In this document: one piece after another, positions 16,750 through 25,802 of the stretch | Layout: each line of letters starts with the position of its first letter | How positions within the stretch are numbered: the stretch's first letter is position 1 | Origin: Actinomadura rudentiformis | GTDB taxonomy: Bacteria > Actinomycetota > Actinomycetes > Streptosporangiales > Streptosporangiaceae | DNA length: 64,000 nt | Direction: 5' to 3' | Assembly (NCBI RefSeq): GCF_008923185.1 | Contig: NZ_WBMT01000023.1 | Coordinates: 145,819-209,818, forward strand | The notes under the pieces: model-generated | Seen by the model: the letters and a program-made list of their open reading frames with translations, nothing else | Told to the model about the DNA's origin: nothing | The model's database searches: none | Program-made: the position numbers and the translations under genes

Positions 16750-18495
16750 GTGCAGGACCTCGACCGCACTCCCCTGATCGAACGGCTCGGCCGCTGGGCC
16801 GAGAAGTACCCGGACGACCGCGCCTATACGTTCGTCGACTACGCCGTGGACGTTGAGGGCGTGAGCACCGAGATGACGTGGGGGGAGCTCGACCGCAAGG
16901 CCCGGTCGGTGGCCGCGACGATCCGCCGGACGATCGAGCCGGGCGAGCGGGTGGCGATCCTCGCCCCGCAGAACCTCGACTACGTGGTCGGCCTGCTGGG
17001 CGCGATGTACGCGCGGGTCATCGGGGTGCCGCTGTTCTCACCCGACCTGCCCGGCCACGCCGAACGGCTGCTGGCGGTCGCCCGTGACTCGGGGCCGACC
17101 GGTGTGCTGACGACGGGCGAGGCCCTGCCGCACGTCGCCGCGTTCTTCGACCAGCATCCCGGGCTCCGGCCCCGCGATTTCATCATGGTCGACGAGGTCG
17201 AGGACGGCCTGGAGTGGACGCCGGAGCCGATCGACCCGGACGACGTCGCGTACCTGCAGTACACCTCGGGCTCCACCCGGACACCCGCCGGTGTGATCGT
17301 CACCCACGGCAATCTGGCGGTGAACGCCGAGCAGTGCTGGGGCGCCTTCGACGGCGTCCCACGCGTGTCGTCCGCCGCCACCTGGCTGCCGCTCTTTCAC
17401 GACATGGGACTGGTGACAGCGGTCGGGCTGCCGCTGGCGCACGCGAGCCCCATCCACCTCATGGACCCGGTCGCGTTCATCATGCGGCCCGCCCGGTGGC
17501 TGGAGCTGCTCAGCCAGATGGAGGACGGCTTCACCTGCTCTCCGAACTTCGCCTACGAGTACCTCACAGCGCAGGTCACGCCGGGCGAGAAGGCAAAGCT
17601 CGACCTCAGCGGCGTGCGAGTCTTCATGAACGGCGCGGAGCCGATCCGCCCCGGCACGCTGGAGGGCTTCCTGGAGGCGTTCCGCGAGTGCGGGCTGCGG
17701 CCGGAGGTCCAGGTGCCCGCGTACGGGCTGGCCGAGGCGACGGTGTACGTGGCGTCGTCCTCGCGGTACGAGCTGCCGACGATGACGACGTTCGACCGGG
17801 AGAAGCTGTCGGCCGGCGAGGCGGTGCCGGTCCCCGCCGGCTCCGAGCGGGCCGCCACGCACGTCGGATGCGGCACGCCGTACGCCCAGGAGGTGCTGAT
17901 CGTCGACCCGCGGACCCGCGTCCGCAACCGCGACGGGCTGGTCGGCGAGATCTGGATCCACGGCCCGAACGTGGCCGCCGGGTACTGGGGACGGCCGGAA
18001 GCCACCGCCGAGACGTTCGGCGCGCGGCTCGCCGAGCCCGTCGAGGGCGTGCCGGACGGACCCTGGCTGCGCACCGGCGACCTCGGGGTCATGCACGAGG
18101 GCGAGCTGTACGTCACCGGCCGGATCAAGGACCTGATCATCGTCGACGGCCGCAACCACTACCCGCAGGACATCGAGTACACGACCTACACCGCCGACGA
18201 GGCGATCCGGCAGGAGTACGTCGCGGCCTTCGCGGTGGACGCGGGGGAGACCGAGGGCTTGGTCATCGTGGCCGAGCGCAACCGGCGGGTGCCGATCCGG
18301 CGGCTCGACACCGAGGCGATGGAACGGAGCGTCCGTGCCGCCGTCAAGAAGGGGCACGACCTGCGGGTGCACGACTTCGTGGTGATCGAGCCGGGCACGC
18401 TGCCCCGGACCACCAGCGCCAAGATCGCCCGTGCCGCCTGCCGCCAGGCCTACCTCGACGGCACCCTGCGGGTGACGGTCGTTCCAACGGACTGA
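16750..18495 (+). CDS. Fatty-acyl-AMP ligase (FadD32-like)
   Basis: A 581-residue ANL-superfamily adenylating enzyme starting at GTG with gaggagg upstream. The P-loop is YTSGSTRTPAGVIVTHGNL (residues about 172-190), followed by WLPLFHDMGL and AYGLAEATVYV. The late motifs are TGDLGVMHEGELYVTGRIKDLIIVDGRNHYPQDIE, the signature of the FAAL subgroup (GRNHYPQDIE), and a C-terminal TTSAKIARAACRQAY. FAALs activate fatty acids as acyl-adenylates for loading onto carrier proteins rather than CoA. No carrier protein, PKS or NRPS gene is in this window. Confidence 0.92.
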   Translation: MQDLDRTPLIERLGRWAEKYPDDRAYTFVDYAVDVEGVSTEMTWGELDRKARSVAATIRRTIEPGERVAILAPQNLDYVVGLLGAMYARVIGVPLFSPDLPGHAERLLAVARDSGPTGVLTTGEALPHVAAFFDQHPGLRPRDFIMVDEVEDGLEWTPEPIDPDDVAYLQYTSGSTRTPAGVIVTHGNLAVNAEQCWGAFDGVPRVSSAATWLPLFHDMGLVTAVGLPLAHASPIHLMDPVAFIMRPARWLELLSQMEDGFTCSPNFAYEYLTAQVTPGEKAKLDLSGVRVFMNGAEPIRPGTLEGFLEAFRECGLRPEVQVPAYGLAEATVYVASSSRYELPTMTTFDREKLSAGEAVPVPAGSERAATHVGCGTPYAQEVLIVDPRTRVRNRDGLVGEIWIHGPNVAAGYWGRPEATAETFGARLAEPVEGVPDGPWLRTGDLGVMHEGELYVTGRIKDLIIVDGRNHYPQDIEYTTYTADEAIRQEYVAAFAVDAGETEGLVIVAERNRRVPIRRLDTEAMERSVRAAVKKGHDLRVHDFVVIEPGTLPRTTSAKIARAACRQAYLDGTLRVTVVPTD

Positions 18496-18514
18496 CGGAC
18501 GGGCGCTCTCGTTT

Positions 18515-18551
18515 CCCGCCGCCGTCGGTGCCCACGCCCGGCGGCGGCGGG
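18515..18551. terminator. GC hairpin between convergent genes
   Basis: A 10-bp perfect stem (cccgccgccg/cggcggcggg) with a 17-nt loop, 20 bp after the acyl-AMP ligase stop and 47 bp from the convergent LuxR regulator stop. There is no T-run. Confidence 0.5.
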
Positions 18552-18570
18552 GCTCAACCCCGCGGGTTCA

Positions 18571-18615
18571 GGCGGGCTGCGTTCAGCCGGGCTGCGTTCA
18601 GGCGGGCTGCGGTTC
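18571..18615. repeat. 15-bp tandem repeat spanning a stop codon
   Basis: Three consecutive 15-bp units (ggcgggctgcgttca and near-copies). The regulator stop codon on the minus strand (18598-18600) falls inside the second unit, so the 3' end of the gene and its flank share the repeat. Confidence 0.75.
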
Positions 18616-21342
18616 GGGCTCGGTCGCGAGGCTGGCGAGCTCGCCGCGCGAGGAGACGCCCAGCTTCGGATAGGCGTTGTAGAGGTGGTAGCCGACCGTG
18701 CGCGGGCTGAGGAAGAGCTGCGCGCCGATGTCCCGGTTCGTCATGCCGGTGGCGGCGAGCCGCACGACCTGCAACTCCTGCGGCGTCAGCCTGCCGAGCA
18801 GATCGGCAGCGTCCTGACTGTCCCGTGCCGGACGGGTCTCGCCGGTGGCGCGCAGCTCGCCGCGGGCCCGCTCGGCCCAGGGCGCGGCGCCGAGCCGCTC
18901 GAAGATCTCCAAGGCGGTACGCAGCGGGCGGCGCGCGCCGCTCCGGTGGCCCGACCGGCGTAGCCACTCCCCGTACAGCAGTTCGGTGCGGGCGCGCTCG
19001 AAGGGACGGCCGCATCCGTGGTGGATCTCCACCGCCCGCGCGTACAACCGGCCGGCCTCCTCGTCGGGTGCCAGCAAGGCTCGGCAGCGGAGGGAGACGG
19101 CCTCCGCCCAGGCGACTCCGGCTGCCTTCGCCCACGCCTCGAACCGGTCCAGCGCGGCGGCAGCCCGTTCTGGCCGGCCGAGACGTGCTGCGGCCTCCAC
19201 GTGATCAGGCAGGGTGTAGAGCCCGGCGATGCTGTGCAGGGCGACATCGGCGCCGAGTTCCTCACGGCGGCGCAGCGCGTCCTCATGCCGGCCGAGTCCC
19301 AGGTCGAGCAGCGCGAGGGCGCTTGCGGTCCAGACCTCCGACGCGCTGTTCCCGCGTTCCCGCACCTCGGCAGCCAGACGGCGTGTGGTGTCCTCGTCTC
19401 CCTCGGTGGCGGCGAGATGGGCGAGGATCCCGCGGGCATCGTCGGCGTAGTGGATCTGGTCCGTGTCCTCCGCCATCCGCAGGGTCTCGGTGGCGGTGGC
19501 CCGGGCGTCATGGTGCCGTCCTTGGAAGAGCTGGATCCTGGCCAGGTCGCGGAGACTCTCCGGCAGCACGCCGATGGCGCCCTGCTCACGGCACTCCGCC
19601 ACCAGCGCGGTGCTGAGGTCGTCGGCGACCGCCAGGTCACCGGTGAGGACGGCCCACTCCTCGGCGCACGCGCGTTCGAGCAGGGCAAGCCCGCCGAGCA
19701 GCTCGTTGCCATCCTCCATCAGCGTGCGCAGCGCCGGCATCCCGGCCGCTGGATCGCCCGCCACCAGATGGGACATGGCGAGCGCCGCGTCGATGAACGG
19801 GCCGGCCTCTGGATGCCGCGAGAGCCGCAGTCCGCCGATGCGCGCGGCCGTCTCCCGGGTCGCGGCGGCGTCGCCGGTCGCCCAGATCACGCCCATCGCG
19901 TCGAAGAGCATGAACGCGGCCTTGGCCGGAGCCGCCTCGATGACGCCGAGCGCGGCGTCGACCAGGAGCGTGTGCGCCGTCTTGGGCAGCCTGCGTACGT
20001 ACGTGTCGAACGCGCGTACCTGCGCCAGTTCCGCCTTCATCAGCGGCTCGGTGACATGCGGTCCCGCCTGGGTCGCGAACTCGGCGGCGCGGCGCACCTG
20101 CCCGGCGTCGGCGGCAGCGCGGGCGGCCAGGGCCAGGCGGCGCACCCGATGCGGCGTCTCGGTGCTCAGCTGGGCCGCACGGTCGTAGGCGGCTGCGACG
20201 GCGGCGTAACCGCCCCGGGCTCGCGCGAACTCGGCCGTCTGCTCCAGAACGGACGCCACGTACTCGTCGGGCTTGCTGGTGGCGGCGGCGAGATGCCAGG
20301 CCCGGCGGTCGATGTTGCCCACGCACGGCAGCGCGTCGGCGAGGGCGCGGTGGGCCGCGAGCCGGCGGCCGATCGGGGCACTCTGGTACGCGGCGGCCCG
20401 GATCAGCGGGTGCCGGAACGCGAGGCGCCCGTCCACCAGCCGGACGAGATCCTTGCGTTCGGCCGGTTCGAGGTCGTCAACCCCGGCGCCGAGCCGCCCG
20501 GCCGCAGCCACGACCGCGGTGAGATCGCCGGTGCCTTCGGCCGCCGCGACCAGCAGTGCCATCCGGGTGGGCTCGGGCAGAACGGCGATCCGGTCCGCGA
20601 AGGTCCGCTGGATCCGGGCGTGGTCCGGCATCGCGCCGAGGTATTCGGCGATCTGACCCTCGCGCTGCGCGGCGGGGAGCTCGCGAAACGCCAGCGGGTT
20701 GCCCCGGGCCTCTTCCATGATCTGCTCGCGCGCGTAACGCGGCAGGTCACCGGCATGCTCGGCGAGCAGCTCGGCGGCGGCAGCGCCGTCCAGCCCGGCG
20801 AGCCGGAGCTCGGCGATCCCCGGTGCCGGGAACGGCGGAGCGTGCACGTCCCGGGCGGCGAAGAGCAGGACCACACCCTCGGCGCCGAGCCGCCGTGCCG
20901 CGAACAGCAACGCGTCCGCCGAGGCCTGGTCGAGCCAATGGGCGTCGTCCACGAGCACCAGCAGCGGACGTTCCTCGGCGAGATCGCCGAGGAACGTCAG
21001 CAGTGCCAGGCCCGTCAGGAACCGGTCCGCGGCGGGGGAGTCCTCCAGCCCCAGCGCCCCGCGCAGCGCGTGCGCCTGCCGGCCGGGCAGCCTGCCGATC
21101 CGGTCGGCGACACGGCTGAGCAGCAGGCTCAGGCCGGCGAACGGAAGATCGCTCTCCGCCTCGACCCCGATCACCCGCAGCACCCGCATCCCGGTGCCGG
21201 CGGCCCCGGCCGCGTAGTCCAGGAGCGCCGACTTGCCGATCCCCGCCTCGCCCCGCACGACCACGGCGGCGCTCCGGCCGTCGTGCGCCTGGGACAGCAG
21301 CCGGTCGATCTGGCCCGTTTCGCCTGCTCTGCCGTACAGCAT
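18598..21342 (-). CDS. Large ATP-binding LuxR (LAL) regulator
   Basis: A 914-residue LAL-family regulator. The N-terminal AAA/STAND ATPase has Walker A GEAGIGKS at residues 31-38 and Walker B LLVLVDDAHWLD at about 128-140. A long helical TPR-like middle follows. The C-terminal LuxR HTH is around residues 845-905 (LTPQELQVVRLAATGMTNRDIGAQLFLSPRTVGYHLYNAYPKLGV; landmarks LTPQE, NRDIG, SPRTV). These proteins are usually pathway-specific activators responding to a small-molecule or metabolite signal with ATP hydrolysis. It is transcribed with the same polarity as the adjacent oxidoreductase, with 48 bp between them. It may control that gene and the divergent MFS transporter. Confidence 0.92.
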   Translation of the reverse strand: MLYGRAGETGQIDRLLSQAHDGRSAAVVVRGEAGIGKSALLDYAAGAAGTGMRVLRVIGVEAESDLPFAGLSLLLSRVADRIGRLPGRQAHALRGALGLEDSPAADRFLTGLALLTFLGDLAEERPLLVLVDDAHWLDQASADALLFAARRLGAEGVVLLFAARDVHAPPFPAPGIAELRLAGLDGAAAAELLAEHAGDLPRYAREQIMEEARGNPLAFRELPAAQREGQIAEYLGAMPDHARIQRTFADRIAVLPEPTRMALLVAAAEGTGDLTAVVAAAGRLGAGVDDLEPAERKDLVRLVDGRLAFRHPLIRAAAYQSAPIGRRLAAHRALADALPCVGNIDRRAWHLAAATSKPDEYVASVLEQTAEFARARGGYAAVAAAYDRAAQLSTETPHRVRRLALAARAAADAGQVRRAAEFATQAGPHVTEPLMKAELAQVRAFDTYVRRLPKTAHTLLVDAALGVIEAAPAKAAFMLFDAMGVIWATGDAAATRETAARIGGLRLSRHPEAGPFIDAALAMSHLVAGDPAAGMPALRTLMEDGNELLGGLALLERACAEEWAVLTGDLAVADDLSTALVAECREQGAIGVLPESLRDLARIQLFQGRHHDARATATETLRMAEDTDQIHYADDARGILAHLAATEGDEDTTRRLAAEVRERGNSASEVWTASALALLDLGLGRHEDALRRREELGADVALHSIAGLYTLPDHVEAAARLGRPERAAAALDRFEAWAKAAGVAWAEAVSLRCRALLAPDEEAGRLYARAVEIHHGCGRPFERARTELLYGEWLRRSGHRSGARRPLRTALEIFERLGAAPWAERARGELRATGETRPARDSQDAADLLGRLTPQELQVVRLAATGMTNRDIGAQLFLSPRTVGYHLYNAYPKLGVSSRGELASLATEPEPQPA

Positions 21343-21390
21343 GGTCGAGAGCGTATTTCACCCCCCGGCCATCCGAATCGGGCGGTGGTC

Positions 21391-22380
21391 CTAGGTCCCA
21401 GGCACGAGGACCACCTTCCCGACCGTGGCGCGAGCGAGGAGATCGGTGTGCGCCCGGGCGGCCTCGGCGAGCGGGTAGGACTGCACGGCCGGGACGAGCC
21501 GTCCCGCCGCGGCCTCGGCGAGCGCCTTCTCCTGCATGGCGCGGAGCCCGCCCGGCACGTTCACCAGGCGCGTGCCGAGCGCGACGGTGACCTGGAGCAT
21601 CTTGTCGAACAGGTCCTTGGTGGTCAGCTCGGTCATCGACCCGGCGGACCAGCCGAACAGCAGCACCCGGCCGCCGTAGCCCAGCAGGTCGAACGCCTCG
21701 CGCCCGGGGCCGCCGCCCACCCCGTCGAAGACGACCGTCACATCGCGTCCGCCCAGTGCGTCCCGGACCTCCTTGGACCAACCGGGCGTGCTGTAGTCGA
21801 CGGCGACGTCGGCGCCGGCCGCGCGCACCCGCTCGACCTTCGCCTCCCCACCCGCGACACCGACGACGGTGGCCCCGGCCTGCCGTGCCGCCTGGACGAG
21901 CAGGAGTCCGATCCCGCCCGCCGCCGCGGTCACGAGCACCACATCGTCCGGCGTGACGGCGCCGATGTGGTGGATGGCCAATGCCGTGCGGCCCGTACCG
22001 ACCATCGCGACCGCGGCGCCGAAGTCCAGGCCGTCCGGCACCGGGAACAGCGCGTCCACCTCACGTACCGCCAGCTCGGCATAGCCCGCGTTCACCAGGC
22101 CCAGGTGGGTGACCACCCGGCGGCCCAGCCAGCTCTCGTCGACCCCTTCGCCGACCTGGTCGACGACTCCGGCGACCTCCCGGCCGGGAGTGACCGGGAG
22201 GTCGGGCAGCGGGAAGGGCAGACCTTCGGCGTCCCCGGCCTGCACGGCGGTGTCCAGCAGGTGCACCCCGGCGGCCCGCACCGCGATGCGAACCTGGCCC
22301 GGAGCCGCCATGGGGTCCTCCACCTCCTCGTAGCGCAGATTCTCGGGCGGGCCGAACTCGTGCAGTCGGATGGCGTACAT
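21391..22380 (-). CDS. Zinc-independent MDR-family NADPH:quinone reductase
   Basis: A 329-residue medium-chain dehydrogenase/reductase. The N-terminal GroES-like domain includes PVTPGREVAGVVDQVGEGV. The Rossmann domain has AAAGGIGLLLVQAARQAGATVVGVAGG (residues about 145-175). The catalytic-zinc cysteine and histidine ligands of alcohol dehydrogenases are absent, so it fits quinone oxidoreductase (QOR)-like enzymes reducing quinones or enones with NADPH. It is divergent from an MFS transporter, with direct repeats in the 190-bp gap that may be regulatory. Confidence 0.9.
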   Translation of the reverse strand: MYAIRLHEFGPPENLRYEEVEDPMAAPGQVRIAVRAAGVHLLDTAVQAGDAEGLPFPLPDLPVTPGREVAGVVDQVGEGVDESWLGRRVVTHLGLVNAGYAELAVREVDALFPVPDGLDFGAAVAMVGTGRTALAIHHIGAVTPDDVVLVTAAAGGIGLLLVQAARQAGATVVGVAGGEAKVERVRAAGADVAVDYSTPGWSKEVRDALGGRDVTVVFDGVGGGPGREAFDLLGYGGRVLLFGWSAGSMTELTTKDLFDKMLQVTVALGTRLVNVPGGLRAMQEKALAEAAAGRLVPAVQSYPLAEAARAHTDLLARATVGKVVLVPGT

Positions 22381-22470
22381 AGTGATCAGCTCCTTGCGGG
22401 TGGTTCTGGCGGATGGTTCTCAACGTTCCTGCTGACCACGACGCTAGAAGCGGCCCCTTCCACCTCGCCT

Positions 22471-22531
22471 CAGTCATGCGACTGGGATCGCGCAGGTCGG
22501 GCGGCGTCTTGGGCGAACCCAGTCATCCGAC
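22471..22531. promoter_or_regulatory. Pair of 12-bp direct repeats in a divergent promoter region
   Basis: cagtcatgcgac (22471-22482) and cagtcatccgac (22520-22531) match at 11 of 12 positions, 49 bp apart in the gap between the quinone reductase and the MFS gene. Such direct repeats fit binding by an activator such as the nearby LAL regulator. This is inference. Confidence 0.4.
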
Positions 22532-22570
22532 AGAGGCGATCGGGGGCGGATCGTTCCTAGCGTCACCGCC

Positions 22571-23965
22571 ATGAAGAACGAACTGGCCCTTGATGAATCA
22601 CCTGACGAATCGGCTGACGAATCGCCGACAGCCGACCCGCCGATGCGCTGGGCGCCCGTCATGGTCGCTGCCCTCGCCATGCTGATGGTCACCCTCGAGA
22701 TGAGCCTGGCCTCGGTGACCCTGCCGGCCATCGGCGCCGAGTTGGACGTCGGGTCCGGTGCGACCAAGTGGGTGATCCTGGCGTACGCGTTGCCCACTGC
22801 GGCGCTCGCCATCCCCGTGGGACGGTGGGTCGACCAGGCCGACGCCCGGACCGTCTTCCTGTTCGCGGTGATCGGCGTCGCCGTGTCCAGCGTCCTGGCC
22901 GCCGCGGCCCCTGTCTTCTGGTTGCTGCTCCTCGCCCGGCTCTTGCAGGGGGTCATGGGTGCCTTGGTCGCCGCCGTCTACATGCCGATCGTGGCGGCCG
23001 CCGTGCCACCGGAACGGCGCGGTCGCGCGCTCGGCTACGTGGCGACCGTCATGCCCTTGGGCGCCATGGCCGGCACGTCGATCGGCGGGTTCGTCGCGGA
23101 CGGTCTGGGCTGGCGGCCGGTCTTCCTGCTGAAGTTGCCCGTGCTGGCGATCGTGGTGTGGCTCGGATACCGGATGCTCCCGCGCGGTACGGGCGGTGTG
23201 CCGCGGCCTGACCGGACGTTGTACGGCGACACCCTGATCCTGGGCGGCGCAGTCGCCGCGCTCCTGCTGGCCTTCGACCGGGTGGAGGGCGACGCGTTCG
23301 TCCTCGCGGGGCTGCTCGCCGTGGGCGCGCTCGCCCTGGGTGTCTGGTGGACCAGGTTGCGCAGTTCCCACCCGATCCTGAGTCTGGCGCGCCGGCCCGC
23401 GTTCGGACTGCCGCTGCTGGCGCTGCTCCTGATGGCGTCCTACATCGGGTTGACGCTGTTCCTGCTGCCCTTTTACGTGGCCGACGTGGTGGACGGCAGT
23501 CCTGCGATGATGGGGCTGGCCCTGATGTTCTTCGTCGGCAGCTTCGCGGCCGGATCGCCGTTCGCGGGCAATCTGGCCGACCGGTTCCCGATCCGGCTGG
23601 TCGCGGCCGCCGGCGGGGCGCTGAGCCTGGGCGGCACGCTCGCGATGCTGACGCTGGGGCCGGACGCCGGCGTGGTCGACCTGGCCTGGCGGTTGGCGCT
23701 GATCGGGCTCGGGCAGAGCTTCTTCAACATCCCCAACAACACCGCGATCCTGGCCGCGACCCCGGCGGACATGGTCGGCGCCGGAAGCGGCGTCAGCATG
23801 ACCGCCCGGACGCTGGCGTTCACCGTCGGCCCGTCGCTGGCCGCTCTCGCCTACACGCTCGGGGGGTCGGGTGCCGCGGGCTTCAACTCGGGGGTCGTGC
23901 TCATCGCCGCCCTCCAGGGTGCGGGGCTCCTGGCGGCCTTGGCGGCACGCCCGGTGCGGTCGTGA
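22571..23965 (+). CDS. MFS drug/proton antiporter
   Basis: A 464-residue major-facilitator transporter with about 14 hydrophobic segments (DHA2-like). MFS motif A-like WVDQADARTVF lies after TM2, and the antiporter-type motif C region is around GAMAGTSIGGFVADGLGWRPVFLL. Substrates are probably drugs or small metabolites. The cytosolic N-tail (DESPDESADESP) derives from a 12-bp unit repeated three times (22592-22627). A bidirectional hairpin terminator follows. Confidence 0.9.
   Translation: MKNELALDESPDESADESPTADPPMRWAPVMVAALAMLMVTLEMSLASVTLPAIGAELDVGSGATKWVILAYALPTAALAIPVGRWVDQADARTVFLFAVIGVAVSSVLAAAAPVFWLLLLARLLQGVMGALVAAVYMPIVAAAVPPERRGRALGYVATVMPLGAMAGTSIGGFVADGLGWRPVFLLKLPVLAIVVWLGYRMLPRGTGGVPRPDRTLYGDTLILGGAVAALLLAFDRVEGDAFVLAGLLAVGALALGVWWTRLRSSHPILSLARRPAFGLPLLALLLMASYIGLTLFLLPFYVADVVDGSPAMMGLALMFFVGSFAAGSPFAGNLADRFPIRLVAAAGGALSLGGTLAMLTLGPDAGVVDLAWRLALIGLGQSFFNIPNNTAILAATPADMVGAGSGVSMTARTLAFTVGPSLAALAYTLGGSGAAGFNSGVVLIAALQGAGLLAALAARPVRS
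22592..22627 (+). repeat. 12-bp unit repeated three times, encoding an acidic N-tail
   Basis: Units gatgaatcacct, gacgaatcggct and gacgaatcgccg encode DES(P/A) repeats just after the start of the MFS gene. Confidence 0.7.
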
Positions 23966-23987
23966 GTCTCTGGTGTTCCAAACGGTG

Positions 23988-24020
23988 ACGAGCTGATTGG
24001 CAGGTGACCAATCAGCTCGT
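23988..24020. terminator. Strong bidirectional terminator
   Basis: A perfect 13-bp stem (acgagctgattgg/ccaatcagctcgt) with a 7-nt loop and short T/A runs at both ends. It is placed exactly between the MFS stop (23965) and the convergent DoxX stop (24038). Confidence 0.85.
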
Positions 24021-24037
24021 TTCGCGCGATATTCGGA

Positions 24038-24481
24038 TCAGCGCTTGAGGGACCCTGCCAGCGCCCGGACCTCTGCGCGGCGGTCCCAGGCGACGATCGC
24101 GAAGATGACGCCGAACGCGGCCGGGAGCAAGGCGAGCCCGGGGGCGTCCAGGGCGGTGCACTGAGCGATCACCGCGCCGATCATCAGGCCGACCAGGCCG
24201 GTGGCGGCGGCGCCCGCCAGCCGGGGGATCAGCAGGCCGATGCCGCCGGCCAGCTCCACGACCCCGGTGACGTACATGAACCACTCGCCCCAGCCGATCT
24301 TGGCGAAGGTCTCGACCGCGTCCTTCTGGCCGACGAACTTCGGCGAGGCCGAGGCGACGATCAGGAAAAGGCCGAGCAGGATCTGGAAGGCCCAGAGCAC
24401 ACGGCGGCGGACCGGGTGGTCGTGAGTGGCATTCGTGGTGACAGGGGCCTGGGCGGCGTTGGGAGCGTGGGTGGCGGCCAT
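24038..24481 (-). CDS. DoxX-family membrane protein
   Basis: A 147-residue protein with four hydrophobic segments in the DoxX arrangement: LWAFQILLGLFLIVASASPKF, WFMYVTGVVELAGGIGLLIP, GLVGLMIGAVIAQ and LLPAAFGVIFAIVAW. The VxELxGGIGLLIPR stretch in TM2 is typical of the family. Members of this family are linked to thiol/redox or quinone processes, but no reaction can be read here. It is monocistronic with a purine-rich ribosome-binding site (gggaaagag) before ATG 24481. Confidence 0.88.
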   Translation of the reverse strand: MAATHAPNAAQAPVTTNATHDHPVRRRVLWAFQILLGLFLIVASASPKFVGQKDAVETFAKIGWGEWFMYVTGVVELAGGIGLLIPRLAGAAATGLVGLMIGAVIAQCTALDAPGLALLPAAFGVIFAIVAWDRRAEVRALAGSLKR

Positions 24482-24629
24482 GGTCTCTTTCCCTTCGGGA
24501 CAAGTGGTGCTTCAGGGGCTTTCGTTGTCTCGAAGGGGTAGACCGGGCCGCCACCCGCATCTCATCGCTCGCGCAAAAGGAAATTCTGCGCGCCGCGCGA
24601 GTGCCCTTTGATCGGGTGACTCTGGAGAA

Positions 24630-25679
24630 TCAGGCGAACGACGGCATGATCTCGTCGTGGATCAGGCGGAGCTGGGTGTCCACGTCGGCGACGCCGGCGA
24701 CCTCGCGGCCGGTGAGGGACTTCACCAGGGAGCTGTCGGTGATGGCCAGGATCATGTGGTTGACGCCGGAGGGCTCGATCTCCCTCTTGATCTTGGCGGT
24801 GACCTCGGCCGGTGTGCCCGCGAGCGAGAGTTTCTCGGTGATGTCCGGGCTGGTCAGCTCGATGGCCTTGGCCAGGTCGCCGCCGCCGATCGCCTCGATG
24901 ATCGGCTCGACGTCCTTCGGGCTCACGCCGTTGCGCTCCAGCTGCTCGGCAGGCATCGCCGAGGCGTAGAGGCCCACCATGCTGCGGGCGGCCTCCTTGG
25001 CGGCGGCCGAGTCGGGGCCGGTCGCGCAGACGACCCACGCGCCGATGTCCAGCGACTGCGGGTCCTTGCCCGCGCGCTCGGCGCCGATGCGGAAGTGCTT
25101 CACCGCGTAGTCGTAGGCCTCGCGGGAGTAGGACAGCGCGTGGTGCACACCGTCGGACAGCTCGCCGGCCGCCTCGAACGACTTGGGCCCGCGCATCGCG
25201 CCGATCTTGACCGGCAGGTGCTCCTGTACGGGGCGCGCGAACGTGAACAGGCCGTCGTAGGAGTAGAACTCGCCGTCCCGCGTGATGGTGCCCTCGTCGA
25301 GCAGCGTGCGGACGACCGCGACGGCCTCCTTCACCCGGGTGAGCGGCTTGGTCTTCGTCCAGTCGATCTTGTATTGGGCGAGCACCCCGAAGTTGCCGCT
25401 GCCCAGCACGACCTCGGCGCGGCCGTTGGTGAGCTCGTCCAGGGTCGCGGCGGCCTGCGCGATGAGCGTCGGCTCCCGGAGCGTCACCGCGGACACGCTC
25501 GGGCCGAGGCGGATCTGGGAGGTCTGCGCGGCGGCGGCCGCGAACAGCAGCCACAGGTCCTTGTGCCACGGCTCGTCGGCGGCGTAGCAGGCGTAGAAGC
25601 CGAGCTCGTCGGCGAGCTTGATGGAGGCGAGCGACTCCGTGAGCGGGTAGTCCGGGAGCATTGCGTAGCTGAACTTCAT
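24630..25679 (-). CDS. LLM-class F420-dependent oxidoreductase
   Basis: A 349-residue luciferase-like TIM barrel of the F420-dependent (FGD/Mer-like) group. Diagnostic stretches are MKFSYAMLPDYPLTESL, LADELGFYACYAADEPWHKD, RIRLGPSVSAVTLREPTLIAQAAATLDELTNGRAEVVLGSGNFG-type barrel core (landmarks LGPSVSAVT and LGSGNFG), and HLPVKIGAMRGPKSFEAAGELSDGV. It transfers hydride between F420 and an unknown substrate. ATG 25679 has aggag six bases upstream. It is downstream of an orphan binding protein on the same strand, 106 bp apart. Confidence 0.9.
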   Translation of the reverse strand: MKFSYAMLPDYPLTESLASIKLADELGFYACYAADEPWHKDLWLLFAAAAAQTSQIRLGPSVSAVTLREPTLIAQAAATLDELTNGRAEVVLGSGNFGVLAQYKIDWTKTKPLTRVKEAVAVVRTLLDEGTITRDGEFYSYDGLFTFARPVQEHLPVKIGAMRGPKSFEAAGELSDGVHHALSYSREAYDYAVKHFRIGAERAGKDPQSLDIGAWVVCATGPDSAAAKEAARSMVGLYASAMPAEQLERNGVSPKDVEPIIEAIGGGDLAKAIELTSPDITEKLSLAGTPAEVTAKIKREIEPSGVNHMILAITDSSLVKSLTGREVAGVADVDTQLRLIHDEIMPSFA

Positions 25680-25768
25680 GGGTCTCCTAAGTCGTGCCCT
25701 TGCGGTTTGCGCGGGGAAGCGGGGGGAAGCTGGGCAGCTCGGATGTCCTTCTGGCGGTCTCCTCCCGG

Positions 25769-25802
25769 TCAGCCCTTGATCTGGGTCAGCCCTTGATCTG
25801 GG
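25769..25802. repeat. 17-bp tandem duplication containing a stop codon
   Basis: The 17-bp segment gtcagcccttgatctgg occurs twice in tandem. The binding-protein gene ends in the gene-proximal copy (stop at 25786-25788, coding TQIKG-stop). The second copy repeats the last codons and the stop beyond the gene. Confidence 0.8.

Noticed and set aside
19018..22560. Plus-strand open frame of 1180 codons opposite the LAL regulator and quinone reductase
   Set aside because: It lies opposite two clear genes and its translation has no recognisable fold; a GC-rich shadow.
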